A stretch of DNA of 64,000 nt, taken from the NCBI RefSeq assembly GCF_024347595.1, contig NZ_AP025507.1, positions 620,001-684,000 of the forward strand. The letters run 5' to 3'. The translations under genes and the position numbers were made by a program. The notes below the pieces were generated by a model that saw nothing but the letters and a program-made list of their open reading frames with translations, had not been told where the DNA came from and made no database searches. This document shows, one piece after another, positions 40,190 through 49,928 of the stretch (its first letter is position 1; each line of letters starts with the position of its first letter). The DNA is from Vibrio pomeroyi (lineage in GTDB: Bacteria > Pseudomonadota > Gammaproteobacteria > Enterobacterales > Vibrionaceae).

Positions 40190-43100
40190 TCAGTTTGGCT
40201 GTTCGGCTTTGTTCGCTATTTCTGCTTTGTCATCTGATTTGAACAATTTGCAGATCAAGACAAAAAATAGCGGAGCGAAGTAGATTACCAATAATGTCGC
40301 ACCCATCATGCCGCCCAGAACAGACGTACCAATCGCGTTACGAGCATTAGCACCAGCTCCCGTACTTAGTACCAATGGCAACACGCCGAGTCCAAACGCC
40401 AGTGATGTCATGATTATCGGGCGCAGACGCATTTCACAGGCTTGTACCGTTGCATCAATAATGTTGACGCCTTTTTCATAAAGCTCTTTTGCAAACTCAA
40501 CAATCAGAATTGCGTTTTTGGCGGTTAAACCAATAGTAGTTAAAACGCCCACTTGGAAGTAAACATCGTTCTCTAGCCCTCGCAACATGATCGCAGCCAG
40601 TGCGCCGAGTATCCCTAATGGAACCACCAGAATAATCGCAATTGGAATGCTCCAGCTTTCATACAAAGCGGCTAAGCAGAGGAAAACCATCAAGATGGAG
40701 ATCGCGTACAGAATTGGCGCTTGGTTGCCAGCTTCGATCTCTTGATAGGACATTCCCGTCCAGCTCACCTGTACATCGTTTGAAATCTCTGCGGCTAATC
40801 TATCGATTTCATCCATCGCTTCACCAGTACTGTAACCAGAAGCTGCTTCACCGACGATTTCTACTGCAGGGTTGCCGTTATAACGTTGTAACTGTGGTGA
40901 GCCTTGACCCCAGTGATAAGTACTGAAAGCTGAGATTGGCACCATCTCACCGTTGTTGTTACGCACAAACCATAAGTTCAGGTCTTCTGGTGTCATGCGA
41001 TATTCAGCATCGGCTTGAATGTAAACCTTCTTAGAGCGACCACGATCGATGAAGTCATTCACGTATGACGATGCCCAAGCAATCGATAATGACTGGTTTA
41101 TGTCATCAATTTCTAGACCTAGAACTTTCGCTTTTTCATAGTCGACATCAAGGAATAGTTGCGCGGTATCCTCAAGGCCGTTTGGTCGTGTACTTTGCAA
41201 TAATGGACTTTGAGCCGCCGCCGCCAGTAACTGGTTTCTGAACTCAATCAGTTTGTCATGGCCAACAGCCCCCACGTCTTCTAGGTAGAAGTTAAAACCC
41301 GTTGAAGTACCAAGTTCTCGAATTGCTGGGCTACTAAAAGCAAAGATCTGTGCATGTTTGTAATTTGAAAACTCACCCATGACACGGCCGATAATGGAAT
41401 CCACATCGGTTCCGGGTTCTGTCCTTTCTGACCAATCTTTCATGCCAATGAATGCCATCGCTGCATTTTGCCCAGAGCCTGAAAAGTTGAATCCAGACAC
41501 GGTAAACACGTGGTCGACAGTATGTGATTCGTTCTCTTCAAAATAATCTTTGATATCCAACATCACTTCTTGTGTTTTTTGTAATGTGGTCCCTGTTGGT
41601 GTGGTGACCATCACCATGAAGTCACCTTGGTCTTCATTTGGCAAAAATGAACTTGGTAGCACGTTGTATAGGTAAGCCGTGCCGGCAAAAAGCATTAGAT
41701 AAACAAAAACGAAGCGCAGTGGACGTTGTAAAGCGTGTTTAACTGAACCTCGGTATTGGCTGGAGAGCTTGTCGAACCCTCGGTTAAACAGTGCAAAAAA
41801 TTTATTGCTCGATGTTTTATCGACAGGCTTTAGAAGCGTTGCGCACAATACGGGAGTCAGAATCAATGCCACAACAACAGATAACACCATTGCTGAAACA
41901 ATCGTCAAAGAGAATTGTTGGTAGATAACGCCCGTTGACCCTGACATGAAGGCCATAGGAATAAATACAACCGACAACACCATCGTAATACCGATTAAGG
42001 CACTGGTAATTTGTCCCATTGATTTTTTGGTTGCTTCAAGAGGAGATAGGTTCTCTTCATGCATTAAACGTTCAACGTTTTCCACAACAACAATGGCGTC
42101 ATCAACCAGAAGGCCGATAGCCAAGACTAAACCAAACATGGTTAAAGTATTTATCGAGAATCCAAGCATTGCCATGACACCAAAAGTACCAAGAAGTACG
42201 ACGGGCACGGCGATTGTTGGAATCAAGGTTGCTCGTAAGTTTTGCAAAAACAGCAACATGACGAGAAAGACAAGCCCAACCGCTTCAAAAAGGGTTTTGA
42301 CCACTTCACTGATGGATAAACGGATAAATAAGTTATTGTCGGTGGTTTTAACCAGTTCTAGTCCATCCGGAAAACCTTTTGAAAGTTGTTCAAGTTTTGC
42401 ATCAACCGCATTTTGTGTGTCTAACGAGTTCGCGCCGGTAGCAAGGGTGATCGCAATACCAGAAGAGTCCTTACCCATGTAAGCAGGAATAGATGAAGAT
42501 TCTTCACTGGCTAACTCGACACGTGCGACGTCTTTGAGCTTAATTTGAGAGCCGTCACTGTCGACTTTGATTAAGATATCTTCAAACTCTTCCACGCTGG
42601 TTAGTAGGCTTTGCGCCGTGATACTGGCATTAATTAACTGAGAATCAACGGCTGGCGTTCCGCCTAGTTGTCCAACGGTCACTTGGCTGTTTTGAACCGA
42701 TACTGCATTCGAAACATCAACAGGCGTCAGGCTATAGCTGTTCAATTTTGCAGGGTCTAACCAGATACGCATCGCATAAGATGGGCCGAAAATAGTCACT
42801 TCGCCCACACCGTTCACACGGCTTAAGATGTCCTTAATGTTTGAGTTAGCGTAATCTTGAATATCTCCCGCACTCATGCTGCCGTCAGGAGAATATAAGT
42901 TGGTTACCGACATAAAACCTGACGTACTCTTGGTGACAGAAGTACCTTGATTTTGTACCGCTGTCGGCAGGCGATTACTCACTTGCTGTAAGCTGTTCTG
43001 CACTTGTACCTGAGCGATATCGGGGTCGGTGTCTGCGCTAAACGTCAAGGTAACACTCGCACTACCAGAAGAGTCACTTTTAGACGCCATGTATAACAAG

Positions 43101-43327
43101 TTATCTAACCCTGTCATGCCTTGTTCGATGACCTGAGTAACGCTGTCTTCAATTGTTTTTGCTGAAGCGCCAGGGTAAGACGTTGAAATGGTCACGGCTG
43201 GCGGTGCAATTGTTGGGTATTGTGCGACTGGCAAAGAGACGATAGCCGCAATGCCTGAAAGCATAATGACAATGGAAATCACCCAAGCAAAGATTGGTCT
43301 GTTGATAAAAAAGTTCGATAAGGACAT
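40190..43327 (-). CDS. RND multidrug efflux pump, inner-membrane subunit (HAE1 family)
   Basis: 1045 residues, standard length for AcrB-type pumps. It has the N-terminus [20 protein letters not shown], twelve transmembrane helices and two large periplasmic loops. The proton-relay aspartates lie in TM4 ([18 protein letters not shown], near residue 405), with further HAE1 landmarks such as [37 protein letters not shown] and FAPLFFV near the end. It pairs with the adaptor three bases upstream. No outer-membrane TolC-like gene is in the cluster, so it presumably uses a shared TolC. Substrates cannot be read from the sequence. Confidence 0.95.
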   Translation of the reverse strand: MSLSNFFINRPIFAWVISIVIMLSGIAAIVSLPVAQYPTIAPPAVTISTSYPGASAKTIEDSVTQVIEQGMTGLDNLLYMASKSDSSGSASVTLTFSADTDPDIAQVQVQNSLQQVSNRLPTAVQNQGTSVTKSTSGFMSVTNLYSPDGSMSAGDIQDYANSNIKDILSRVNGVGEVTIFGPSYAMRIWLDPAKLNSYSLTPVDVSNAVSVQNSQVTVGQLGGTPAVDSQLINASITAQSLLTSVEEFEDILIKVDSDGSQIKLKDVARVELASEESSSIPAYMGKDSSGIAITLATGANSLDTQNAVDAKLEQLSKGFPDGLELVKTTDNNLFIRLSISEVVKTLFEAVGLVFLVMLLFLQNLRATLIPTIAVPVVLLGTFGVMAMLGFSINTLTMFGLVLAIGLLVDDAIVVVENVERLMHEENLSPLEATKKSMGQITSALIGITMVLSVVFIPMAFMSGSTGVIYQQFSLTIVSAMVLSVVVALILTPVLCATLLKPVDKTSSNKFFALFNRGFDKLSSQYRGSVKHALQRPLRFVFVYLMLFAGTAYLYNVLPSSFLPNEDQGDFMVMVTTPTGTTLQKTQEVMLDIKDYFEENESHTVDHVFTVSGFNFSGSGQNAAMAFIGMKDWSERTEPGTDVDSIIGRVMGEFSNYKHAQIFAFSSPAIRELGTSTGFNFYLEDVGAVGHDKLIEFRNQLLAAAAQSPLLQSTRPNGLEDTAQLFLDVDYEKAKVLGLEIDDINQSLSIAWASSYVNDFIDRGRSKKVYIQADAEYRMTPEDLNLWFVRNNNGEMVPISAFSTYHWGQGSPQLQRYNGNPAVEIVGEAASGYSTGEAMDEIDRLAAEISNDVQVSWTGMSYQEIEAGNQAPILYAISILMVFLCLAALYESWSIPIAIILVVPLGILGALAAIMLRGLENDVYFQVGVLTTIGLTAKNAILIVEFAKELYEKGVNIIDATVQACEMRLRPIIMTSLAFGLGVLPLVLSTGAGANARNAIGTSVLGGMMGATLLVIYFAPLFFVLICKLFKSDDKAEIANKAEQPN

Positions 43328-43330
43328 GGT

Positions 43331-44494
43331 TTATTCCTCGCTCGCCAAAGCAGGAACAGCGCTGTCTATACTGCTATCGACAACAACCGCAAGATCATTT
43401 TTCATGTTGATAATATTAGTGATGACGATTTGCTCACCGCTAGATAGTCCTTCTTTAACCACCCAACCGTTGCCGACCTCATTGCCGAGTACCACTGATT
43501 TTTTTACTGTCTTGTTGTCTTCGGTGACCACAAAAACGGAAGGCTCACCAGACTGGCTTCTTACCACAGCTGATTGCGGAACAACAAGATAGCCTCGTGC
43601 TTCTGGCATTGAAATATGGGCGCGAACGTACATACCTGCGAGTAAAGTATTGTCAGGGTTTGGAATAATGGCGCGCAGCGTTACCGTACCTGTTGAGTCC
43701 GAAACCAGCGTATCGGAAAATTCTAAATGGCCTGCTTCGTCATACGCACTGCCGTCTTCTAACGTGATGGTTACTGGAATCTCCGCATCTTTGTCGGTGA
43801 AGGTCGCAAACTCTTTTTTGATTTTGGTAATCGCTAACGAAGATTGCTGCATATCCACGTAAACATTCGCGGTTTGCACAATTGTCGTCAGGTAAGAAGA
43901 CTGTTCAGAGGTCAACAAAGAACCTTCCGATACCAAAGAGAGGCCTGCTTGACCTGAGATAGGTGCTTTGATTTTGGTGTAAGACAGTTCAATATTGGCA
44001 TAATCCAATTCCGCTTGGCGGATCGCGACTTCAGCTTGAGCTTCTTTGTAAAGCGCATCGGCATCATCAAAATCTTGCTGACTGGTCAGTTTTTTTCTTA
44101 ATAGTTCTTTATAACGAAGTGCCGTTTTTCGAGCGGTATCTTCGCTCGTGAGTGCTTTCGCTAATTGGGCTTGTGCGCTATTAACGTTGGATTGATAAGT
44201 GGTTGGGTCAATTTCATAAAGTACTTCATCGGCTTCTACCTGAGAACCCTCTTTGTATAGACGGCTTTTGAGAATACCCGTTACCTGAGGTCTCACTTCT
44301 GCTTGTTTAAACGCAGCAATTCGCCCTGGCAACTCGGTCGTTAAACGCAGTGTTGTTGGGGTCAAGTCTAAAACATCAACATGAATAGGACCTGGAGCAG
44401 GTCGTTGTTCCATAGCTTGTTCGCCACAGCCCAATAATAAAGAACTAGAGAGAAGCAGGCCCAAAGGCAATCTTAACGCGTGGGGTAGAGACAT
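43331..44494 (-). CDS. RND efflux periplasmic adaptor (membrane-fusion lipoprotein)
   Basis: 387 residues with a lipoprotein signal (SLLLGCGEQ, Cys near 23). The body shows AcrA-type order: barrel-sandwich/lipoyl half (TELPGRIAAFKQAEVRPQVT), an alpha-helical hairpin (about 100-165), the second lipoyl half (YTKIKAPISGQAGLSLVSEG), then the beta-barrel and membrane-proximal domains. It is the first gene of the pump operon, and its stop is three bases before the pump start. No TetR or two-component regulator adjoins it; the 249-bp leader 44495-44743 has no recognisable operator. Confidence 0.93.
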   Translation of the reverse strand: MSLPHALRLPLGLLLSSSLLLGCGEQAMEQRPAPGPIHVDVLDLTPTTLRLTTELPGRIAAFKQAEVRPQVTGILKSRLYKEGSQVEADEVLYEIDPTTYQSNVNSAQAQLAKALTSEDTARKTALRYKELLRKKLTSQQDFDDADALYKEAQAEVAIRQAELDYANIELSYTKIKAPISGQAGLSLVSEGSLLTSEQSSYLTTIVQTANVYVDMQQSSLAITKIKKEFATFTDKDAEIPVTITLEDGSAYDEAGHLEFSDTLVSDSTGTVTLRAIIPNPDNTLLAGMYVRAHISMPEARGYLVVPQSAVVRSQSGEPSVFVVTEDNKTVKKSVVLGNEVGNGWVVKEGLSSGEQIVITNIINMKNDLAVVVDSSIDSAVPALASEE

Positions 44495-44743
44495 AATGAA
44501 ACCTTATCCTAGAAGCATAATTACAAACATAAAAAAAGAATAGCAGCTACATGGTTAAGGCAGGGTTAAGGCTCAGGTTTTTGTTTTGATAAATTATGAG
44601 GTCTTTGGAAAAGGATGAAGGCTCTTCCCCAACAACTTAGGCAGCGTGCGTATTTACTATTGATTACAAAGAAAAGGAACAAGTTAAGATGATTAGTTCT
44701 CCGGTTGTGTTAGTTCTTACCTTGTGTTGTTTGTTTTATTGAT

Positions 44744-44834
44744 TTAGTACCCCGTCAGCTCCATATATCCAGTACCTGAGTGTGTTCCTTCAATCACAAT
44801 AGGACCTTCCCAATAGGGAACTGATAGGGGCGGT
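44744..44834 (-). pseudogene. Remnant of a second attH gene (last 28 codons)
   Basis: Read leftward, this segment translates as PLSVPYWEGPIVIEGTHSGT and GYMELTGY followed by TAA. It equals the C-terminus of AttH encoded at 33964-34051 except for one Ser-to-Val change. At DNA level 77 of 87 aligned bases agree by my count, so it is a diverged homologue, not a recent copy. Homology stops abruptly at GGGGC near 44833, where a permease fragment of opposite orientation begins. The upstream part of the gene is missing. Confidence 0.9.
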
Positions 44835-45336
44835 TACGAGCTTTTTGATTTACTCGGGCGATCAAAGAGCGGCAAGCTCGATTTTATTTTGGACGATGGG
44901 AGGCTTAGGGCTTGCTCGTTGGAATAACTTAATTTTTGCCTTAATTGGCGTGTTGTGTCTTATTGTTTTAGTGATTAAACGTTATCGCGAACTCGACACT
45001 TTGTTAGTGAGTGAACAGACCACAAGCTCATTAGGGATCAATGTTCACCGCCTGCAAAGTGAGATTTTTCTTTGTTGTGCGTTTTGCACTGCATCGATTG
45101 TTTCAATGACGGGCGTGGTGGGCTTTATTGGCTTGATGGTGCCTCATCTTGTTCGACCGTTTTCAGGTGTGACTCACAAGCGAGCTATTCCTTTGAGCGC
45201 CTTGTGGGGATCGGTTCTCTTATTGTTTGAGGATTTAGTCAGTCGAACCATATTAGCGCCACAAGAATTGCCTGTTGGGATTGTGACAGCGGCGCTAGGT
45301 GGGTTGTTTGTCTTATATCTTGTTTGGCGCAAGTAG
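44833..45336 (+). pseudogene. Truncated FecCD-family iron-siderophore permease (C-terminal half)
   Basis: The reading frame from the junction encodes VTSFLIYSGDQRAASSILFW, then GINVHRLQSEIFLCCAFCTA and TGVVGFIGLMVPHLVRPFSG, and ends GLFVLYLVWRK. This is the C-terminal half (about 168 residues) of a FecCD/BtuC-type permease, normally about 330-350 residues, with the coupling region GFIGLMVPHLVR intact. The N-terminal half and any start signals are missing: the frame begins exactly where the attH remnant ends. The only start candidate, TTG at 44845, lies within a transmembrane segment. No partner binding protein or ATPase is nearby, so it is treated as a fragment. Confidence 0.87.
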
Positions 45337-45375
45337 CTTGTTTATTGAATCAGGGAAACTCATCAAAAATGGAGC

Positions 45376-45747
45376 TTAGGAACGGCTCCAAGCTCCAATC
45401 AGTTGGGCACTTTCGATCTCTATTCTTGGGGTTGAAAGTGCCTTCTTAGATCCATGCAAAGCTAAACCGGAAGCAAGATGATCTTGCGATCTTGCTTCTG
45501 CTGCCTCTTTTGGGCTTGTGATGGTGTGTAGCTGCCACTCTGAGAGGCAACGATGAGACATTAGCAACCACAGATGTGTAAGTTGGCAACTCCTTTCCGC
45601 AGGAGGGTTGGCATATTGCTTTTCATCAGCTTTCTTCAGTGTGCTCTCGGTTTGAGCTTTGTATTCTAACTGTATTGCTCTTTGAAGAGCGTCATTCCCA
45701 TTCTTGCACTGTTGCAATTTTAATTCGTATTTGGAGGTATTAATCAT
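45376..45747 (-). CDS. Hypothetical protein
   Basis: About 123 residues from ATG 45747 (the frame is open to 45807). No signal peptide or membrane helix; rich in Gln, Lys and Ala, with an ending SAQLIGAWSRS. The ribosome-binding site is weak. I recognise no family. It is divergent from the DUF3299 gene with about 90 bp between starts, which is compatible with a real gene, but coding evidence is modest. Confidence 0.4.
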   Translation of the reverse strand: MINTSKYELKLQQCKNGNDALQRAIQLEYKAQTESTLKKADEKQYANPPAERSCQLTHLWLLMSHRCLSEWQLHTITSPKEAAEARSQDHLASGLALHGSKKALSTPRIEIESAQLIGAWSRS

Positions 45748-45839
45748 TCCAATGGCCGTCGTTAAAATTGATTTGGGTGGGTTGTTGTTTAAAGCATCGG
45801 CTCGCAACGTTAAGTTAGAATTGGAAAGCGAACATCATC

Positions 45840-46310
45840 ATGAAAAAACTTATTGCCTTCACATTGATTTTATTGGGTGCAGCGTTCGGTGCTAATGCCA
45901 GTACCTATGAAGAGCTCAGTTGGGATGACCTTATTCCAGAAAGTGAAAAGACGATGCAATATAACTTCGGAGGCGAAGCTTCCGCTAAGCAATCTCTAGT
46001 TAGACATGCAATTCGCCCTGAGTTGAATCAGAGAAAAATTAGGATTGCCGGATATTTTGTTCCATTAGAATCTGATGGTGAAACGATCTCGCAGCTCCTA
46101 CTCGTTCCCTATGCGGGTGCGTGCATTCATGTGCCACCGCCACCAGAAAATCAAATCATTTATGTGCAATTCAAAGAGCCAATGCCTATAGAAAAATTCC
46201 AAAGCGTCATTTATGTGAGTGGGACCATCAAGGCAGAGGTTACGGTTAACGAGTTAGCAAATAGAGTGGGATATTCTTTGGAAGGCTTGGAAGTTGAGCC
46301 ATACGAATAA
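45840..46310 (+). CDS. DUF3299 secreted/periplasmic protein
   Basis: 156 residues with a signal peptide (about 1-20, GANAS) and the DUF3299 pattern: YEELSWDDLIP near the mature N-terminus, RIAGYFVPLESDGETISQLL and the motif VPYAGACIHVPPPPENQIIY. Its function is unknown; in other bacteria such proteins often sit near metal or ABC-transport (MacB-like) genes. The truncated permease fragment lies about 500 bp upstream. A terminator follows 70 bp after the stop. Confidence 0.85.
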   Translation: MKKLIAFTLILLGAAFGANASTYEELSWDDLIPESEKTMQYNFGGEASAKQSLVRHAIRPELNQRKIRIAGYFVPLESDGETISQLLLVPYAGACIHVPPPPENQIIYVQFKEPMPIEKFQSVIYVSGTIKAEVTVNELANRVGYSLEGLEVEPYE

Positions 46311-46380
46311 CCTCGTAATGTTCGCAGGGAGTGTGTCAACTATTGTGAAGCTAGAGGTTTATTACAGACCTGATAGAAAA

Positions 46381-46404
46381 AAACCTGCTTCGGCAGGTTT
46401 CTTT
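46381..46404. terminator. Terminator after the DUF3299 gene
   Basis: AAACCTGC / GCAGGTTT stem with the stable TTCG tetraloop, followed by CTTTG and preceded by an A-run. It can act in both directions, which suits the convergent leftward gene beyond it. Confidence 0.88.
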
Positions 46405-46479
46405 GTTTGGATTACTCTCCTTTGGAAGAGCAAGTCTCTGGCATTTGAGTTTCCTCTAAATTGAAGAGTGAGTCGTATC

Positions 46480-46779
46480 CTAGGTATTTTCAATACAAGG
46501 GGGGGTAATTACGATTACGAATTCCCCCATGACTTCCAAGATTGCCTCGGTTATTTCAGCGTCGCTATTTTTAAAGTTGCACTCGATAAGTTGGCTATCA
46601 TTGATCGCATTAAGCTTGGAGTCATGCTCGATCACAACGATTGAGTATTTGGTTGTAGCGTGCTCGCTAGAAACCATGACTTCGTAGATGCGATTCCCGT
46701 CTTCATCCGTGTCAATTGGTATAGTCATACCTGATACGTAAACTTTCGCTCCAAGGAAGAAAGGTTCGTGTTCTATCAA
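46480..46779 (-). CDS. Hypothetical protein, possibly 5'-truncated
   Basis: At least 99 residues from TTG 46779, acidic and soluble (PIDTDEDGNRIYEVMVSSEH, NDSQLIECNFKNSDAEITEA). The same frame continues upstream with protein-like sequence (QRKRIEQIHQLPLREIL) to a TGA near 46843 without any ATG, so the true start is missing or a non-ATG codon is used. An ATG close by (near 46845) is in another frame. It may be a decayed gene. No family recognised. Confidence 0.45.
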   Translation of the reverse strand: MIEHEPFFLGAKVYVSGMTIPIDTDEDGNRIYEVMVSSEHATTKYSIVVIEHDSKLNAINDSQLIECNFKNSDAEITEAILEVMGEFVIVITPPCIENT

Positions 46780-47113
46780 GATTTCACGCAGCGGTAGTTG
46801 ATGAATTTGTTCAATTCTTTTGCGTTGCTTGTAGCTGAAATTTCATTCTTTTTATTCTTGCACTCAAGCAATAATCAAAACGACTTCGAGCCATTTATCT
46901 AAACCTGCACACAAAATAAACTCTCTCCCTAAATCGACTATCGAATAAAGCGTTAATCAAGGATCGCGTTGAAAGACCACCGACGGCTGCGGCTAGGCGG
47001 GGTTCATTCATCCTTGATTTAACCTTCAGACACCTATGAATTGCTTGAGATTGAATCTAATAAAACTTCGTTCTTATTCCTTGTGTCATCAGTAATTAAC
47101 AGTAAGAAAAATA
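46780..47113. other. Intergenic region with inverted-repeat element
   Basis: 334 bp. Its notable content is the inverted-repeat element at 46953-47022, reported separately. The rest is AT-rich leader of the lipoprotein operon. Confidence 0.4.
46953..47022. repeat. 70-bp inverted-repeat element with GC-rich centre
   Basis: TTAATCAAGGAT (46953-46964) and ATCCTTGATTTAA (47010-47022) are inverted copies differing by one extra T. They enclose about 45 bp that is clearly more GC-rich than its surroundings (GGCTGCGGCTAGGCGGGG). It could be a small mobile-element remnant, a structured RNA or a large operator. It does not match VCR/attC core sites as I know them. Confidence 0.6.
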
Positions 47114-48550
47114 ATGAAAAAATTAGTCACTATATCATTGACACTATTGATGGTTGGATGCAGTTCTCCTGACTCTCCGGCTGATCGTGAACAAGCTCGC
47201 CAAAAGGTAAACAAAGTTTCAAATGAGGTCGTTAACAGGATCAGCGAGCACTATGTTGAGGTTCCGGAACAGATGGAATATGCCTACGGGTACGCGACTG
47301 TGCGAATGTCTGAGGTTCAACTTCCTATATTAGGTAAGTCATCAGGGATTGGATCCATATACAACAATACTGATGGTACTGTTACGTATATTGACGTCGA
47401 TAAATATGACTTAGGTGCGGGGCTTGCGCTGCATCAATATGATGGCATTGCCATATTTGATACTGAGGAACAGTTGGAAGCCTATAAAGAGGGTAACTGG
47501 CATTTATCCTTTGCAGCAAATGCTAACCTTGGTGGCAGTGGTGGAAGATCAAAAGCCACTATTTTAGATGGTGACCTTGATGTTCCAGTATATCTACTCG
47601 ATTATTCTGGTGCTTCTGCGGGGACAAGTGCACAAGTTATGTCTACGTCCATCAACTATGACCTGACTGAGACTGGCTTGGGTGATCGTCAGACTGCAAA
47701 CAAAGAAGTTGAAAAGACAACAACTGCCAAGAATTGGAATCGTGCTCTTCCATTTTATGCACAAAACGTTATTGATAAAGGCTATTCATTGCCTAAGCCT
47801 TTCGGGGTCAGTGTCGTTTATACAGATACTTACCAGTATATGGACATCACAGGTTTAAATGTAGGTATCAACGGTTCCAAAAAGTACCCAATTGATTTTG
47901 TATCCTTTCACAACAGCAGTAATGACACTCAATCTCCCCAATTAAAATTGGACGCTTGGTTGTTCCCTTTTATGAATGTGTTTGGGTCGGTTGGGAAAAT
48001 AAGTGGTACAGCTGATCTTGGTATTCAATTTAGTGGTGACGATCTTGTTGGGCAACTTGGAACAGACTGTAGTGGAAGGCTTAAGCCCTTTGTATGTCGT
48101 TTAAGGGGTAAAGATCCACTTTATAACGTCACTGCTGACCTGAGAGGCACCAACTATACGGTCGGAACTATTCTAGCAACTGGGTGGCATGATTATTTCT
48201 TTACTGTACCGATGTCGGCGACCTACGCAGATATGCGTAAAAATGATGCTGAAGGCTTAATTGTTAATATTACTCCTCGTATTGGTAAAGTATTTCCTGT
48301 TAAAGGATCCCAATCTATTGCGCTATATACTGGTGCAACATATATCGATAGTACTTTAACGCTAACGGGAACTTATACCTATGAAGGTGTTGGGATAGAT
48401 TACAACGTAAAGCAAAGTAATGTCGATAAATGGTCCGGTTTGGTTGGTGCTAATTATACGTTCAATAAGGATTGGTCTGTATCTGCTGAATATGGGTGGG
48501 TAAGCGATCGTAAACACCAATTCGTATCTACATTAAATCGAAGATTTTAA
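47114..48550 (+). CDS. Lipoprotein with Ysc84/SYLF-like domain and C-terminal beta-barrel-like region
   Basis: 478 residues. Lipoprotein signal with lipobox LLMVGC (Cys16). Residues about 35-140 resemble the lipid-binding SYLF/Ysc84 domain: AYGYATVRMSEV, GKSSGIGSIYNN, YDLGAGLALHQYDGIAIFDT, then a GNWHLSFAANANLGGSGG turn. The remainder alternates short hydrophobic and polar beta-strands (LIVNITPRIGKVFPVKG, SIALYTGATYIDSTLTLTGT) and ends with a strand finishing in Phe (HQFVSTLNRRF), as outer-membrane barrels do. A lipobox together with a barrel-type C-terminus is unusual. The next gene, a patatin-like lipoprotein, begins 89 bp later on the same strand. The domain assignment is by eye. Confidence 0.7.
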   Translation: MKKLVTISLTLLMVGCSSPDSPADREQARQKVNKVSNEVVNRISEHYVEVPEQMEYAYGYATVRMSEVQLPILGKSSGIGSIYNNTDGTVTYIDVDKYDLGAGLALHQYDGIAIFDTEEQLEAYKEGNWHLSFAANANLGGSGGRSKATILDGDLDVPVYLLDYSGASAGTSAQVMSTSINYDLTETGLGDRQTANKEVEKTTTAKNWNRALPFYAQNVIDKGYSLPKPFGVSVVYTDTYQYMDITGLNVGINGSKKYPIDFVSFHNSSNDTQSPQLKLDAWLFPFMNVFGSVGKISGTADLGIQFSGDDLVGQLGTDCSGRLKPFVCRLRGKDPLYNVTADLRGTNYTVGTILATGWHDYFFTVPMSATYADMRKNDAEGLIVNITPRIGKVFPVKGSQSIALYTGATYIDSTLTLTGTYTYEGVGIDYNVKQSNVDKWSGLVGANYTFNKDWSVSAEYGWVSDRKHQFVSTLNRRF

Positions 48551-48639
48551 AGCTGTTCTAGATTAGTCTCTGTTTAATTTTAGCGTTAATAGTCTGGATG
48601 GATAATATCTAATATAAATTGTTAGTTTGAGAAATTACA

Positions 48640-49893
48640 ATGAAAAAAATTAAATCAATCATAGTTATGCTCTTACCAATGGTGTTAGTAGCATGTTCAA
48701 GTACACACTCGATAGATAAAAGAGTCACTGAAGATAACTATGAGAGTGCTTCTATTATTAGCACCCCTAAAACTAATAGTATTTATGATGAGCCATATCG
48801 CTTCTTTGGTGATGAAACACCTAAGTACCTACGGGAAGTAAGAGATAACCCTAAGCTTAGTGAAATTGTAAACCAAGATAATATTCCGCGTATAGTGGGC
48901 GACCAATTTAGCGTGTTAGTCCTCTCTGGTGGTGGAGAACGAGGCTCTTACGGTGCTGGAATTATTAATGGACTATATGACAGTGGAAAGTTACCAGAAT
49001 TTTCTATGGTGACCGGCGTTAGTACCGGAGCGTTAACCGCACCTTTTGTATTTGTTGGCGGGGAATATATTCATGAATTAAAAACGGCAATGCTTGCTTT
49101 AAATGACCAAGATCTTTTGGACAAGAGAAGCGCTCTATGGCCTCTATACAGTACATCAATGGTTGAAGGGAAAAAGTTCTATCAATTCATAGAGAAAACT
49201 TACGATGATAAATTAATTGAAGCCATTGCTCGTGAATACCGAAAGGGTAAACGACTCCAAATCGGAACAACTCACTTTGATTCTGGTCGACAAATGGTTT
49301 GGAACATTGGCCGCATTGCGGACAGCGACATACCTAATAAAATTGAAATTATTCATAAAGTACTAATGGCAAGCTCATCTATTCCAGGGTTCTTTCCTCC
49401 GCAATATTTTACTGTTTATTCTAATGGACATGAATATGAAGAAATGCACGTTGATGGTGGGTTATCTCATCAATTATTTTTTAACTCTTATGACTTTGAT
49501 TTGAAAGAAATATCAGAACTTTATGGAATAACAAAAAAACCTAATATCTATATTATACGAAATGGGTATTTAAAGAACAACTTTGAAAAAGTAGAAGATA
49601 ATGTATTTTCTCTAAGTGAGAGAAGTGTTAATAATTTGATATTCTCTCAAACTAGAGGCGATTTGTACAAAGAGGTTTATGTGACAAATAAAGCCCAAGC
49701 CAATACGTATCTTAGTTATATAGAAGAAGACTTCGACGTCGAACCAAGTGAGGATTTATTTTTTGACCAAGAGTATATGAACAAACTTTACGAATATGGA
49801 TATGAAAAGGCACAGAATGGAACGTTATGGTCGGCCTCTTTGATAGATGGGCATCAAATAAAGCTAAGAGATAAAAATCTAAACGATGAATAA
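48640..49893 (+). CDS. Patatin-like phospholipase lipoprotein
   Basis: Predicted membrane-anchored acyl hydrolase of 417 residues. Lipobox LVACSS (Cys19). The patatin oxyanion motif is SGGGERGSYGAG (about 96-107), the nucleophile elbow GVSTG has Ser128 and the catalytic aspartate is Asp272 in VDGGLSH, so the Ser-Asp dyad is complete. The C-terminal third is less conserved. The coding sequence is visibly more AT-rich than most of the window (many AAA, ATA, TTA codons), which hints at transfer. It lies between a lipid-binding-type lipoprotein and a glycine-zipper protein on one strand, so a role in envelope lipid turnover or attack on foreign lipids is plausible. Confidence 0.88.
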   Translation: MKKIKSIIVMLLPMVLVACSSTHSIDKRVTEDNYESASIISTPKTNSIYDEPYRFFGDETPKYLREVRDNPKLSEIVNQDNIPRIVGDQFSVLVLSGGGERGSYGAGIINGLYDSGKLPEFSMVTGVSTGALTAPFVFVGGEYIHELKTAMLALNDQDLLDKRSALWPLYSTSMVEGKKFYQFIEKTYDDKLIEAIAREYRKGKRLQIGTTHFDSGRQMVWNIGRIADSDIPNKIEIIHKVLMASSSIPGFFPPQYFTVYSNGHEYEEMHVDGGLSHQLFFNSYDFDLKEISELYGITKKPNIYIIRNGYLKNNFEKVEDNVFSLSERSVNNLIFSQTRGDLYKEVYVTNKAQANTYLSYIEEDFDVEPSEDLFFDQEYMNKLYEYGYEKAQNGTLWSASLIDGHQIKLRDKNLNDE

Positions 49894-49928
49894 TGTGTTA
49901 ATTATTTAAATAAATAGAGTGATATACC

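Noticed and set aside
41946..42482. 178-codon plus-strand open frame
   Set aside because: It is antisense to the well-supported RND pump gene, with a composition typical of shadow frames.
45736..45857. Short plus-strand frame overlapping the start of the DUF3299 gene
   Set aside because: It overlaps the signal-peptide region of a better gene and has no features.
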